Part shown: in pieces, positions 15,656 to 24,474 of the stretch
Numbering within the stretch: the stretch's first letter is position 1
Layout: every line of letters begins with the position of its first letter
NCBI GenBank assembly: GCA_023451825.1
Contig: JAEXYA010000008.1
Coordinates: forward strand, 1 to 64,000
Reading direction: 5' to 3'
From: Pseudomonadota bacterium
GTDB taxonomy: Bacteria > Pseudomonadota > Alphaproteobacteria > Rhizobiales > Xanthobacteraceae
DNA length: 64,000 nt
The notes under the pieces: model-generated
What the model saw: only the letters and a program-made list of their open reading frames with translations
Database searches by the model: none
What the model was told of the DNA's origin: nothing
Program-made: the position numbers and the translations under genes

Positions 15656-16630
15656 ATGCACCACGATCAGGCCACCGCGGAATCCACCGCATCCACTCTG
15701 CTCTCGTTTATCTGGTGGCCACTGCTCTATTTCGGTGCGCTCGTCGGAGCCTGGTTTGCATTCGCAAGCAATGCTCCCATCCTGTGGTTCAACGCCGTCT
15801 ATGCCGCGCTGCTCGGCGCGATCTTTCTGCTCGAACGCGCGACGCCGCATCGGCCGGAATGGCTCGAACATGACGGCGAGATGCTGAACGATATTGGCCA
15901 TACGCTTCTAACCAAGGGCGCGGCGCAGCTCGCCGTCGCTGCCACGTCGATCCTCCCGATGGCAGTCGCAACCGTGACGCGCACCGACGATCACATCTCG
16001 CATCTTTGGCCAACGCAATGGCCGCTGATCGCGCAAGTGCTGCTCGCTTTGGCGATCGCTGAATTCGGGCTCTACTGGTCGCATCGCATCGCCCATGAAA
16101 ACCTGTTCTTCTGGCGCTTCCATGCGCTCCACCACAGCGTGGTCCGGCTCTGGGTGGTGAATACCGGCCGTTTCCATGTGGTGGATTCGCTCATCAAGAT
16201 GGTGCTGAGCCAGGCCCCGCTCTATCTGCTCGACGCGCCGTTGCAGGTCTTTTTATGGGTCGGCGCCGTGACGGCGATCACCGGCCTGCTCACCCACTGT
16301 AATGTGGAAACGCGCACAGCGTTGTTCGATCCGATCTTCGCCACGCCGAAGCTCCATCGCTGGCATCACTCGAAGACGCTGAAAGAAGGCAACAGCAATT
16401 ACTGCGAAAACATCATGATCTGGGATCATGTGTTCGGCACTTATCTCAATCCGGACAAGGCGTCGCCTGACAGGCTCGGCATCAGCGGCCGAGTGGCGCC
16501 GGATTTTGTCGGCCAGATCATGCAGCCGTTTTCGCGCAAGGGCGCACGGCAGATTCTGGGGCAGCGGGTGGAGAGTGAAGATCAGGCGAAAGCGGTGAAA
16601 GATCGCGCGCAGCCAGTGACGCCGTCGTAG
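15656..16630 (+). CDS. Sterol desaturase / fatty-acid hydroxylase family protein
   Basis: A 324-residue integral membrane di-iron oxygenase. Transmembrane segments surround three His clusters: HRIAHE, HALHHS and HRWHHSK, with a supporting TGLLTHCNVE. Family members hydroxylate or desaturate lipids such as sterols, hopanoids, fatty acids or carotenoids; the substrate cannot be read from sequence. Start ATG 15656. The TAG stop codon lies inside a palindromic repeat (16628-16655). No obvious operon partner. Confidence 0.88.
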   Translation: MHHDQATAESTASTLLSFIWWPLLYFGALVGAWFAFASNAPILWFNAVYAALLGAIFLLERATPHRPEWLEHDGEMLNDIGHTLLTKGAAQLAVAATSILPMAVATVTRTDDHISHLWPTQWPLIAQVLLALAIAEFGLYWSHRIAHENLFFWRFHALHHSVVRLWVVNTGRFHVVDSLIKMVLSQAPLYLLDAPLQVFLWVGAVTAITGLLTHCNVETRTALFDPIFATPKLHRWHHSKTLKEGNSNYCENIMIWDHVFGTYLNPDKASPDRLGISGRVAPDFVGQIMQPFSRKGARQILGQRVESEDQAKAVKDRAQPVTPS

Positions 16631-16655
16631 CCCGGATGGAGCGAAATCCGGGCTA
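16628..16655. repeat. Palindromic repeat, CCCGGAT family
   Basis: TAGCCCGGAT, an 8-bp core (GGAGCGAA) and ATCCGGGCTA: a perfect 10-bp stem. The first three bases are the TAG stop of the preceding gene; the element lies between convergent genes. Confidence 0.85.
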
Positions 16656-16659
16656 GGTA

Positions 16660-17439
16660 TCAGCCACCAACGCGCAGCGCCCGGCCAGTTCGCACCGGCA
16701 CCAACGTTCCTGCCGCGGCATTGGCCTGCGATGCGAGCTCGTTGATCAGCATGTCGGCGCTCGCCGCCGTATTGTCCGGCGCGTGGATCACGAGACGTTC
16801 AAGCGCCCATTTATATGACGATACGCGACGCTGCAGGCACTGCTCGACCCACTGCACAATCAGCGCGTTCTCGTCCATACGCGCATTGGCATCGCCACGT
16901 TCCTGCGGCTCCAGCGCCGAGACCAGTTTCAGACTCGTCGCGCGCTTGCGATCGAGTTCGGTGATGCGGGATGCCGTGGCGTAGAAACTTTCAAACCGCA
17001 GGATGTCGTTACGCACATCGTCCATCAACACGGCATAACGCGACGAATGCGAGCGATGCGGTTCATCGATCAGCAATTTTCCATAGGCCGCGCGATCGAA
17101 CACGACATTCTGCCGCCATGGCGATTCGATCGGCTTGTAGTCGCCGAACACGCTCTTCCACAGCGGACGCGAATGCGGCGGCTCGATCAACGGATAAGCC
17201 TGATCGCGCAATTGCCGTTCGATATCGGTGAGCTGGAACTGGGACGACTTCTTGCCGACGCTGCCGGTGGCCTCGACGCCGATCCAGCGATGCATGTCGT
17301 CGGTGACGGCATTGTTGCGCGTCCGACCGAAGTCGCCGCCTGCACAACCGCCGAGCGACGTGCCCAACAACGCGACACATGCGAGCATCGGCGTCGTGCG
17401 CCGAAGCCGTGTGCGGTTCGGTTTGCACATCATCGACAT
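16660..17439 (-). CDS. Conserved hypothetical lipoprotein
   Basis: A 259-residue lipoprotein. From the ATG at 17439 the N-terminus is basic (KPNRTRLRR), then hydrophobic, ending in the lipobox LGTSLGGC, so it should be lipidated in the periplasm. The mature part is helical and charged (DIERQLRDQAYPLIEPP, DDVRNDILRFESFY, ITELDRKRATSLKLVSALEPQE). No enzymatic motif is visible. The start at 17439 avoids overlap with the small gene at 17456-17659, whose stop lies just upstream, so the two probably form one transcript. Confidence 0.75.
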   Translation of the reverse strand: MSMMCKPNRTRLRRTTPMLACVALLGTSLGGCAGGDFGRTRNNAVTDDMHRWIGVEATGSVGKKSSQFQLTDIERQLRDQAYPLIEPPHSRPLWKSVFGDYKPIESPWRQNVVFDRAAYGKLLIDEPHRSHSSRYAVLMDDVRNDILRFESFYATASRITELDRKRATSLKLVSALEPQERGDANARMDENALIVQWVEQCLQRRVSSYKWALERLVIHAPDNTAASADMLINELASQANAAAGTLVPVRTGRALRVGG

Positions 17440-17455
17440 ATCGCAGGTTCCGCGA

Positions 17456-17659
17456 TCAGGATCGCGCGCGGCGCTTGCGGCGACGGCTCGGCGCAGCGCC
17501 TTCTTCCGGTCCATGACCATTCTTGTCATCGACATGACGTTCGATGCGGATCGCCGGAAGGATCAGAATTTGTGCAGAGGCATTGCGAGGCTGCGGGGCC
17601 ACATCCACGCCCGATCGTCGCGCAATCGCATCCGCCGGGAACTTGATGATATCGCCCAT
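17456..17659 (-). CDS. Small conserved basic protein (67 aa)
   Basis: Sixty-seven residues: MGDIIKFPADAIARR, a central AQILILPAIRIERH strand-like segment, and an Arg-rich tail (SRRRKRRARS). Good GGCGGAG ribosome-binding site before the ATG at 17659. The IIKFP opening with a basic tail recurs in small proteins of rhizobial relatives as I remember them; no function known. It sits 16 nt upstream of the lipoprotein gene and downstream of an exact CtrA-type box at 17721-17735. Confidence 0.6.
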   Translation of the reverse strand: MGDIIKFPADAIARRSGVDVAPQPRNASAQILILPAIRIERHVDDKNGHGPEEGAAPSRRRKRRARS

Positions 17660-17720
17660 GGTCTCCGCCTCTCGCGTCGTCTCCTCGCGAACAACGCCCG
17701 TGCATTAAGGAGGCTTATGG

Positions 17721-17735
17721 TTAATGAGCGCTTAA
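17721..17735. promoter_or_regulatory. CtrA-type box TTAA-N7-TTAA
   Basis: Exact TTAA TGAGCGC TTAA in the gap between the divergent genes 17456-17659 (minus) and 17857-18834 (plus). The consensus is that of the alphaproteobacterial cell-cycle regulator CtrA. Another TTAA lies at 17752-17755. Confidence 0.6.
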
Positions 17736-17856
17736 CGATATCGCGCAGACTTTAACGACATCTCGCCGCATTCTTGTCCGAAAGTACCGTTGGGGAACGG
17801 ATCGACACCTCCCCGCATTCGACTCACCCGACAGACATGCAGGACGAAATCTGACG

Positions 17857-18834
17857 ATGAGCGCAACACTGCAAAGCGTGGACGAGCTTCCCCTGTCGCC
17901 GAACTGGAGAGAACGGATGCGCTGCCCGCGTTGCAGTTCGCCGATCTCGGACATTCATGCGAAGCCATCCTGCGTGAACTACCGATGCGACTACTCGACC
18001 GAGGGCTTCCCGATGGTCGATGGCCAGCCCGTGCTGATCGATTTCGAGGAGAGCGTGTTCGATCGCAAGATGTATCGCCGCCAGCACGGCTCGGCGCTCA
18101 ATCGCGACACCACCGGACGCTCGCTCGGCTCACGCCTGCATCGACTGACATTTGGCGGCAATCCGGTCGCCGCCGACAACTGCCAGAAATTCATCGAACT
18201 GCTCAAGCAGGACAATCCGCATCCGGTGGTGCTGGTGATCGGTGGCGCAACGGTCGGCGCCGGCTCGCATGAGCTCTACGACGATCCGGACATCGAAGTT
18301 GTCGGCAGCGACGTGTTCTCGTCCGACCACACCGTGCTCGTTGCCGATGCGCATCGCCTGCCCTTCCATGACGCGACCTTTGACGGCGTCTGGATTCAGG
18401 CCGTGCTCGAGCATGTGCTGGAGCCGGCCACGGTGGCCGCCGAAATTCATCGCGTGCTGAAGCCGGACGGGCTGGTCTATGCGGAGACGCCGTTCATGCA
18501 GCAGGTGCATGAAAAGGCCTACGACTTCTCGCGCTTCACCCGCAGCGGACATCGCTGGCTGTTTCGCAAATTCGACGAGATCGCAGCCGGCGCCGTCACG
18601 GGCCCCGGCGTCGCGCTGCTGTGGTCGATCCGCTATTTTTCACGCGCCATGGGCGCGGGGGATAAATACTCCCGGCTCGCCACATTGCCATTCTTCTGGC
18701 TGCGCTACTTCGACCGCTTCGGTAAATCGCGTGCGCGCGCGGATGGCGCCGGCGGCGTCTATTTCATGGGGCGCCGAACCGAGAAAGCGATCCGGCCCGG
18801 CACGATGCCGATGTATTACGACGGTCAGCACTGA
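17857..18834 (+). CDS. SAM-dependent methyltransferase with N-terminal zinc ribbon
   Basis: A 325-residue protein. Residues about 20-60 hold a zinc-ribbon-like Cys set (MRCPRCSSPI, PSCVNYRCDY) followed by EGFPMVDGQPVLIDFE, as in Trm112-like N-termini. The class I methyltransferase core follows: VVLVIGGATVG (motif I, degenerate), IEVVGSDVF, VLVADAHRLPFHDATFDGVWIQAVLEHV (Methyltransf_11 pattern) and HRVLKPDGLVYAETP. The substrate is unknown; many such proteins modify surface sugars. A CtrA-type box lies upstream. Confidence 0.8.
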   Translation: MSATLQSVDELPLSPNWRERMRCPRCSSPISDIHAKPSCVNYRCDYSTEGFPMVDGQPVLIDFEESVFDRKMYRRQHGSALNRDTTGRSLGSRLHRLTFGGNPVAADNCQKFIELLKQDNPHPVVLVIGGATVGAGSHELYDDPDIEVVGSDVFSSDHTVLVADAHRLPFHDATFDGVWIQAVLEHVLEPATVAAEIHRVLKPDGLVYAETPFMQQVHEKAYDFSRFTRSGHRWLFRKFDEIAAGAVTGPGVALLWSIRYFSRAMGAGDKYSRLATLPFFWLRYFDRFGKSRARADGAGGVYFMGRRTEKAIRPGTMPMYYDGQH

Positions 18835-18916
18835 CCGTCGTCCATCTCTCGGCTCGCGAGAAAATCATCTAGAACTCGCGTTAATAGACCATGGAACCGG
18901 CGCAGCGGCTCCATGG

Positions 18917-18931
18917 TTAAGGCGCTCTTAA
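18917..18931. promoter_or_regulatory. CtrA-type box TTAA-N7-TTAA upstream of DUF2336 gene
   Basis: Exact TTAA GGCGCTC TTAA, 50 nt before the ATG at 18981, with TAATTT at 18943-18948 as a possible -10. Position and spacing resemble CtrA-activated promoters. Confidence 0.6.
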
Positions 18932-18980
18932 TCGGTCGGTCGTAATTTGAGGCAAAGCAGCCTCCGTCAGCGTACCGCCC

Positions 18981-19958
18981 ATGACCACTCCGCCCATGAT
19001 CCCAGGCTTCGACGGCCTGATGACGTTATCGCGCCGCGAAGGCGTCGATATTCGTCCGACCTTGTTGCGGGTGCTGACCGATCTCTATGTGCAGGCGCCG
19101 ACCCACACATCCGACGAAGAGAAGCAATTCATCGAGCTCACCTCGCGCCTGATCGATCAGGTGGATGACGCGACGCGCGCTGCGGTGCGTGCGCGGTTGT
19201 CGATCTACCCGAACACGCCAAAGGTGATCCTCGATCAGTTGGCACTGAAGCCTGCGGCTGTCCAATCGCCGGCGCCCGTGGCGCCGCCTCTCGCGCCGGA
19301 TGTCTCCGCATCGACGCTATCGCAGCCGGCGCCGCCGCCGTCGCGCATCGTCAATCGCACGATGCAGCCGAACGACGCCGCCGAGATCAGCAATCTGTTC
19401 TTCGCCGCCAATGCGTCCGAGCGCGCAAAGATGCTGCACAATCTCGCCGACACGCCGCTGCAGCCGTCCGCGCGCATTCCGCAGGCTCGCGCCGAGCGCG
19501 CCATGCATATTCTGGAAATGGCCGCCTTCGCCGAGGACCGCGAGAATTTTGCCCGCGAGATCGGCGAGGCTTTGATGCTGCCGATCTCGATTGCCGACCA
19601 GGTCGTGAGCGATCCCGGCGGTGAACCGCTCGCCTGCTGCGCCAAGGCGCTCGGCATGCATGGCGCCGTGTTTCAGCGCGTGTTGCTGTTTCTCAATCCG
19701 GAATTCGGGACATCCGTGAACAATGTGTACCGGCTGTCGCGGATGTATGACGTGCTGACCGAGCGCGCGGCCTTGATCATGGTCGCGGCCTGGCGCGGTG
19801 CGCATCTCGCCGCCACCCGCGCGAAATTCCGTCCCACTCTGTATGACGACGACCGCCAGCGCGCCCGTGCGGCGACGCCGATGGCGCGGCCTGGTGTTCA
19901 GCCTGGGATGCACCCGGGCGTGGATATCACGCGCACGCGGAACAATTCGGGAAGCTAA
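18981..19958 (+). CDS. DUF2336 domain protein (first of two)
   Basis: A 325-residue DUF2336 protein. N-terminal MIPGFDGLMTLSRREGVDIRPTLLRVLTDLYVQ and FIELTSRLIDQVDDATRAAVRARL match the family's helical repeat region. The middle contains a Pro/Ala linker (residues about 100-120), then ISNLFFAANASERAKMLHNL and RVLLFLNPEFGTSVNNVYRLSRMYD. Helical, cytoplasmic and without catalytic motifs; function unknown. A second DUF2336 gene lies at 55677. The CtrA-type box upstream suggests cell-cycle control. Confidence 0.85.
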   Translation: MTTPPMIPGFDGLMTLSRREGVDIRPTLLRVLTDLYVQAPTHTSDEEKQFIELTSRLIDQVDDATRAAVRARLSIYPNTPKVILDQLALKPAAVQSPAPVAPPLAPDVSASTLSQPAPPPSRIVNRTMQPNDAAEISNLFFAANASERAKMLHNLADTPLQPSARIPQARAERAMHILEMAAFAEDRENFAREIGEALMLPISIADQVVSDPGGEPLACCAKALGMHGAVFQRVLLFLNPEFGTSVNNVYRLSRMYDVLTERAALIMVAAWRGAHLAATRAKFRPTLYDDDRQRARAATPMARPGVQPGMHPGVDITRTRNNSGS

Positions 19959-19997
19959 GGCGTGCCTTCGCCCTGCTTGCGGGGCGAGGTTAAGACG

Positions 19998-20342
19998 CTA
20001 CTTCTCCAGATCCAGGAAGTGTCGCCCGGCTTTGTCCTCGATCTCGACGATCCACAGATCCGGATCGAAACTGATTTCCTTTTGCAGCCGCTCCGCGATC
20101 TTGCGCTCCTCCACCGGCTGGGGCGGCGACGGCGCGAAGACGCGATCGACGGGACGGCTGTCGTCATAGGCGCTCTGCGGCGCCGGCGTGTAGAGGATGG
20201 CATTGCCATCGAGCAGCGCGAGCTTGACGAAGATCGCACCCGCCTCCTCGGCCCCACGCCGCACCACGGCGCCGAACACACCTTCGGTCTGGCAGCGACG
20301 CAGATAGGCGGCCACCCATATTGCGGATTTCAAACGGCTCAT
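19998..20342 (-). CDS. DUF1491 family protein
   Basis: A 114-residue DUF1491 protein: KSAIWVAAYLRRCQTEGVFGAVVRRGAEEAGAIFVKL, then the conserved end ERLQKEISFDPDLWIVEIEDKAGRHFLD. Small cytoplasmic alphaproteobacterial family of unknown function. It is 34 nt downstream of the peptidoglycan-binding-domain gene start region in the same orientation, so it may end the kinase transcript. Confidence 0.88.
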   Translation of the reverse strand: MSRLKSAIWVAAYLRRCQTEGVFGAVVRRGAEEAGAIFVKLALLDGNAILYTPAPQSAYDDSRPVDRVFAPSPPQPVEERKIAERLQKEISFDPDLWIVEIEDKAGRHFLDLEK

Positions 20343-20375
20343 GGCGCCGACGATACGACAGCCAGCCGGCGATCG

Positions 20376-21104
20376 CTAGTTGATCGCGCGGCCTGTCACG
20401 GTGCCAAGCTCCTGCACCAGGCGATCGGACATCTTGCCGGTCACCGGCAGTTTGCGCTCGCGCTCAAAACGCTGGATGGCAGCCGCCGTATCCGAGCCGA
20501 CATTGCCGGTCGGCTTGAGCTGGCCATAGCCATATTCAGTCAATGCGCGCTGCACGGCGGCGACACGGCGGGTATTGGTGATGAGATCGCCCAGCGGATC
20601 GCTCTTGTCGGCATGTGGAATTGATGCCGGCGGGCGCTGAACCGATTGCGTCGTCACGGGCGCTGCAGTCGCCTTGACGAGATTGCCCATGGCGTCGCCG
20701 CTGCGCTGCTCGGCAGGCTTGGCAACCACGGACGGCTTCGGCTCACTCACCGGATTGACCGGCCTGGAATCGATCATGCGGGAATCGAGCTTTGCGTCCG
20801 ACGAGGTCAGTGTTGCATCGCTCGGGCGCGGCTTTGGCAGCGGATTGACGGTGGGCGCCTGGGTCGGCGCCGGAAATGCGACAACGGTGCTGGAGCCGAA
20901 CATCGGCGACGGGTGATGACCCTTCTGCAGGAAGATCGCATTCGCGATGATCGCGCTGACCGCGGAGAACGCGATCAGGCCGGCCACCATGTCTTTCGGG
21001 CTGTGCAGCACCATGCGCATCAACAGCCCGCGCTCCGCGGGCTCCTCGATGGCCACGGCACGTGCACGCTTGGACTTGGCGGATTTCGAACTCGCTTTAG
21101 GCAC
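20376..21104 (-). CDS. Peptidoglycan-binding domain membrane protein
   Basis: A 242-residue protein. A basic cytoplasmic N-terminus (SSKSAKSKRARA), one transmembrane segment (about residues 40-58), a Pro/Ser-rich linker, and a C-terminal PG_binding_1 domain (VAAVQRALTEYGYGQLKPTGNVGSDTAAAIQRFERERKLPVTGKMSDRLVQEL). It probably ties the inner membrane to peptidoglycan from the periplasmic side. It overlaps the end of the histidine kinase gene by 8 nt, so the two are likely co-translated and may work together. Confidence 0.85.
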   Translation of the reverse strand: MPKASSKSAKSKRARAVAIEEPAERGLLMRMVLHSPKDMVAGLIAFSAVSAIIANAIFLQKGHHPSPMFGSSTVVAFPAPTQAPTVNPLPKPRPSDATLTSSDAKLDSRMIDSRPVNPVSEPKPSVVAKPAEQRSGDAMGNLVKATAAPVTTQSVQRPPASIPHADKSDPLGDLITNTRRVAAVQRALTEYGYGQLKPTGNVGSDTAAAIQRFERERKLPVTGKMSDRLVQELGTVTGRAIN

Positions 21105-22923
21105 TCTTCTTCACCTGATGCATCGTCTCGGGGGCGCTGCGCGGCGCAACGACATTGAGGGGCGTGATATTGCTCGGCGCAGCCTGCGGCGACGCGTAAT
21201 CCAGCGGCAGCGCCACCGTGACCGTGGTGCCCTCGCCGATGCGGCTCTGCACCTGCATCTCGCCGCCATGCATGCCGACCAGGCTCTTGACGATGGACAG
21301 GCCAAGTCCGGTGCCTTCGTGGCGGCGCTGATGATAGGTCTCGCCGGCCTGGAAGAACGGGTCGCCGATGCGCGCAAGATCATCGGCCGCGATGCCGACG
21401 CCGGTATCGCGCACACGCACGACAAGACGTGCAGCTTCGACCCCGGCGGTGACGGTGACGCTGCCGCCACGCTCGGTGAACTTGATGGCGTTGGAGACGA
21501 GATTGAGCAGGATCTGACGGAACGCGCGCGGATCGCCATTGATCTCCGGCAGATCCTTCGGCGCATCGGTGACCAGATCGACGCCGGTGTCGCTCGCCTT
21601 CAGCGCCAGCAGATTGCAGCAATTGATCAGCGCGGGGCGTGGCGCGAAGGGCTCCGGCGCCAGCTCGAAGCTGCCGGATTCCAGCTTCGACATATCGAGA
21701 ATGCCGTTGACCACCGACAGCAGATGCTGGCCGGAATCATTGATCAGCCGCGCATATTCCATGCGCTTGGCCGCATCGAGCATCAGGACGTCTTCCTGCG
21801 CCATCATGTCGGAGAAGCCGATGATCGCGTTCAGCGGCGTCCGCAGCTCGTGGCTCATGGTCGCCAGGAAACGCGTCTTCGACGCATCGGCGGCTTCGGA
21901 CGCGATGCGCGCCGCTTCCAGCGCCTGCTGCTGCAGCTTGCGGTCCGTGACGTCACGCAGCACCGCGACGACTTCCGTCTCGGCATTGGCCGGCGCCGCA
22001 CGATCCGCCGTGACTTCCAGCGGCTGGCAGCGCATTTCAACCCAGATGAAATCGCCGGCCTCGCCGCGCGCGCCATCGCGACGCAGGCGAAATTCAACGC
22101 TGCGGGCTTCACCGCCGCGGGCCGCATCGGACAATGCGGTGAGATAGGCCGGACGATCGGCGACATGAACGCGATCGAACAGGCCATGACCGAACAGCCG
22201 CTGCGGCTGCACGCCGACCAGCGCTTCCGCCGCGGGCGAAATGAATTGCACGGTCCCGTTCGGGCGATGACGCGAGATCACGTCGCTCATGTGGCGGGCC
22301 AGCAGGCGATAGCGGTCTTCCTCGACATTGAGCAGCGACACGCTGGTGCGCGCCAGCGATTCCGCGCCGAAAGCGAGGCCGGCCGCATAGAGCGTCGCCG
22401 AGGCGATGCCGAAACTCATGAATACGATATGGCCGGCGCCGGCATCAGACGCTGGCAGCGCGTCGAACGCCGTCAGAGCGACCAGCACCGCAACGCACGT
22501 GACGGCGATGGCCGATGCGGCGGTGACGATCCGGCGCGATGCCGATAGCGCAGCCTCGATCGGCACGATCACGAGCCAGATTGCGGCGAAGCTCGCAATG
22601 CCGCCGGTGAAGATTGCAATCATCATCACCAAGCTCGCAACGGCGAGCGACGACATGATCTGCGCACTCTCGTAACGGCCGGTGCGCGACAGGAAGTAGG
22701 ACAGCAGGATCGGCGCAATCAGCCAGGCAAAGGCCGTGACTTCCAGCGCCGTCGGTGCGCCGCGTATTGCGAGATAGACCGGGAAGGCAGCGAAGGCAGC
22801 AAGGCTTCCGAGCAACCGCGGCGCCATGAAGGCGCGATGGCGCGCGCTCGTCAACGCATCATAGCGCACGGACGGGTGCAGCATCGCATCAAGACAGTCG
22901 CGGATGATGTTCAAACCTGTCAC
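21097..22923 (-). CDS. PAS-domain membrane sensor histidine kinase (PleC/DivJ-like)
   Basis: A hybrid-free histidine kinase of about 608 residues. Six or so hydrophobic segments occupy the N-terminal 200 residues, then a PAS domain (DRYRLLARHMSDVISRHRPNG, VAVLRDVTDRK), HisKA with phospho-His (MSHELRTPLNAIIGFSD) and HATPase_c (N-box NLVSNAIKF, G1 DTGVGIA, G2 GTGLGLSIVK). The H-box resembles the cell-cycle kinases PleC and DivJ. I chose GTG 22923 because GGAG lies 8 nt upstream; GTG 22977 is the alternative. No response regulator is adjacent. Confidence 0.85.
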   Translation of the reverse strand: MTGLNIIRDCLDAMLHPSVRYDALTSARHRAFMAPRLLGSLAAFAAFPVYLAIRGAPTALEVTAFAWLIAPILLSYFLSRTGRYESAQIMSSLAVASLVMMIAIFTGGIASFAAIWLVIVPIEAALSASRRIVTAASAIAVTCVAVLVALTAFDALPASDAGAGHIVFMSFGIASATLYAAGLAFGAESLARTSVSLLNVEEDRYRLLARHMSDVISRHRPNGTVQFISPAAEALVGVQPQRLFGHGLFDRVHVADRPAYLTALSDAARGGEARSVEFRLRRDGARGEAGDFIWVEMRCQPLEVTADRAAPANAETEVVAVLRDVTDRKLQQQALEAARIASEAADASKTRFLATMSHELRTPLNAIIGFSDMMAQEDVLMLDAAKRMEYARLINDSGQHLLSVVNGILDMSKLESGSFELAPEPFAPRPALINCCNLLALKASDTGVDLVTDAPKDLPEINGDPRAFRQILLNLVSNAIKFTERGGSVTVTAGVEAARLVVRVRDTGVGIAADDLARIGDPFFQAGETYHQRRHEGTGLGLSIVKSLVGMHGGEMQVQSRIGEGTTVTVALPLDYASPQAAPSNITPLNVVAPRSAPETMHQVKKSA

Positions 22924-23174
22924 TCGCTTCGCTCCGACATACTCGTCTACATCGACGTGCCGAAACGCCTCCTTCACATGGCGCCAACCTGTCAGAGCGG
23001 AATTAAACGAACACTAAAGCAATCGCAGACAGGACCATGCCTAACGCGCAAGTCTCGATTTGAAGGGAGTTTTCGCGTTTTTGTTCGCGCATTGTGGTGA
23101 ACGGAAACTTTCACCGGACGGGGTATGGTTTCGAAAGTATGGACGCGGTCGAGCAAGCACCGCAACAAACTCGT
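22924..23174. other. Intergenic region upstream of histidine kinase
   Basis: Together with the repeat that follows, about 500 bases separate the kinase from the DUF5330 gene. It contains a near-CtrA box (TTAA-N7-CTAA, 23003-23017). I see no gene on either strand. Confidence 0.35.
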
Positions 23175-23284
23175 CCCCTCATCCTGAGGAGCCGCAAAGC
23201 GGCGTCTCGAAGGATGGCCGCAAGCTCTGAGCCAAGCCAACTCATGGTTCGAGACGGCGCTACGCGCCTCCTCACCATGAGGGG
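23175..23284. repeat. Palindromic intergenic repeat, CCTCATCCTGAGGAG family
   Basis: Left half CCCCTCATCCTGAGGAGC with GCCGC-AAA-GCGGC inside; right half with CATGGTTCGAGACGGCGC and CTCACCATGAGGGG. The two halves are inverted, imperfect copies, each with its own small hairpin. Lies between divergent genes. Confidence 0.8.
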
Positions 23285-23440
23285 CGCGGAGCTTCATCAA
23301 TCAAAAATTTACGCCGTCTTCATTCGCATCAATTTTCGTCGAATTAATCGCTTCGCAAATACTTGAAGTTTATCGACGCGGTTTAGCTTTGGCCGTGAAT
23401 GCGGTCATCCGCAACGTCAAGAAAAGACGACGGGGTTTTC

Positions 23441-23845
23441 ATGTTCTTCCTGCTGCGCATGGCATTCTGGATCGGGCTGGTGCTCGTGTTGCTGCCGCGG
23501 GACCACGCGCCTGATGCCGACACGACGGCGGCACCGCAGGTTGGTGCGTCCGATGCGATCTCGGCTGCGACGGCGGCAGCGTCGGATATGAGCCAGTTCT
23601 GCAAGCGCCAGCCGCAGGCTTGCGAAGTCGGCGGCAATGCGGCGGCCTTCATCGGCGAACGCGCCAAGGAAGGCGCGCGAAAGGTCTATCAGATCATCAC
23701 CGAAAAGAAGCCCGATCATACCGGCTCGATCGGCGAAGGCGGCGACCAGGAACCGGGCGCTATCGTGATGGCCAAGCCGGATACGCTGACGCAAGATGAT
23801 CTCGCCGTCGATTGGCAATCGCCGGACGCACCGCCTGCGCCATGA
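23441..23845 (+). CDS. DUF5330 family protein
   Basis: A 134-residue protein beginning MFFLLRMAFWIGLVLVLLP, a short N-terminal transmembrane helix, followed by an Ala/Asp-rich stretch and the conserved MSQFCKRQPQACEVGGNAAAFIGERAKEGARKVYQII, which I recognise as DUF5330. Two Cys may pair in the periplasm. Start chosen at 23441 (GGGG upstream) and not the frame's first ATG at 23399. Function unknown. Confidence 0.78.
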   Translation: MFFLLRMAFWIGLVLVLLPRDHAPDADTTAAPQVGASDAISAATAAASDMSQFCKRQPQACEVGGNAAAFIGERAKEGARKVYQIITEKKPDHTGSIGEGGDQEPGAIVMAKPDTLTQDDLAVDWQSPDAPPAP

Positions 23846-23935
23846 GGGCCAGTTCCGGCCGAGAAATGCCGGAACTACGGTCGCATTCGATGCAAAACGC
23901 CCCTATATAGGGCCGACATTTGCATCAAGGCCGCC

Positions 23936-24370
23936 ATGACCACTGCCATCGACGACATCCGCGCCAATTTCGAGCTGCTTGAAGACTGGGACGATCGCTA
24001 TCGCTATGTGATCGAGCTCGGCCGCACGCTGGCGCCGATGCCCGAGGACGAGCATTCGGCGGCCAACAAGGTCAATGGATGCGCCAGCCAGGTGTGGCTG
24101 TCGCGTAAGGTGGCGACGAGCGACAAAGGCACACCGGTCCTGAGCTATCTCGGCGACAGCGATGCGCATATCGTGCGCGGCCTGATCGCGATCCTGCTCG
24201 CGCTCATGTCCGACCGCACGCCGAAGGACATTCTGGAGACCGACGCGATCGCCGTGTTCGACGAACTCGGCTTTCGCGAACACCTGACGCCGCAGCGTTC
24301 GAACGGCTTGCGCTCGATGGTCGAGCGCATCCGCAACGATGCGCGCGAGGCGCTGGAGACGGCGGGGTGA
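23936..24370 (+). CDS. sufE: SufE cysteine-desulfuration protein
   Basis: A 144-residue SufE sulfur acceptor. The catalytic Cys49 sits in VNGCASQVW; the N-terminal EDWDDRYRYVIELGR and C-terminal LTPQRSNGLRSMVERIR match the family. SufE takes persulfide sulfur from the desulfurase SufS and passes it to the Suf Fe-S scaffold in the cytoplasm. It is a stand-alone gene here; no other suf genes are in the window, which is usual in this group. Confidence 0.95.
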   Translation: MTTAIDDIRANFELLEDWDDRYRYVIELGRTLAPMPEDEHSAANKVNGCASQVWLSRKVATSDKGTPVLSYLGDSDAHIVRGLIAILLALMSDRTPKDILETDAIAVFDELGFREHLTPQRSNGLRSMVERIRNDAREALETAG

Positions 24371-24375
24371 GCCCC

Positions 24376-24465
24376 TGTAGGGTGGGCAAAGCGTAGCGTG
24401 CCCACCATCACCGCCACTGCATTTGAAGGTGGGCACGGCGCAAGCGCGCCTTTGCCCACCCTACA
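24376..24465. repeat. Palindromic intergenic repeat, GGTGGGCA family (copy 1)
   Basis: TGTAGGGTGGGCAAAGCG with TAGCGTGCCCACC forms the left hairpin; AAGGTGGGCACGGCG with CGCCTTTGCCCACCCTACA forms the right one, and the outer ends are also complementary. It lies between convergent genes sufE and the DUF6456 gene. Further copies are at 28693, 32133, 51394 and 57950. Confidence 0.92.
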
Positions 24466-24474
24466 GACAACGCT

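Noticed and set aside
20947..22548. 533-codon plus-strand open frame opposite the histidine kinase
   Set aside because: Antisense frame of a GC-rich gene; the kinase on the minus strand has all expected domains.
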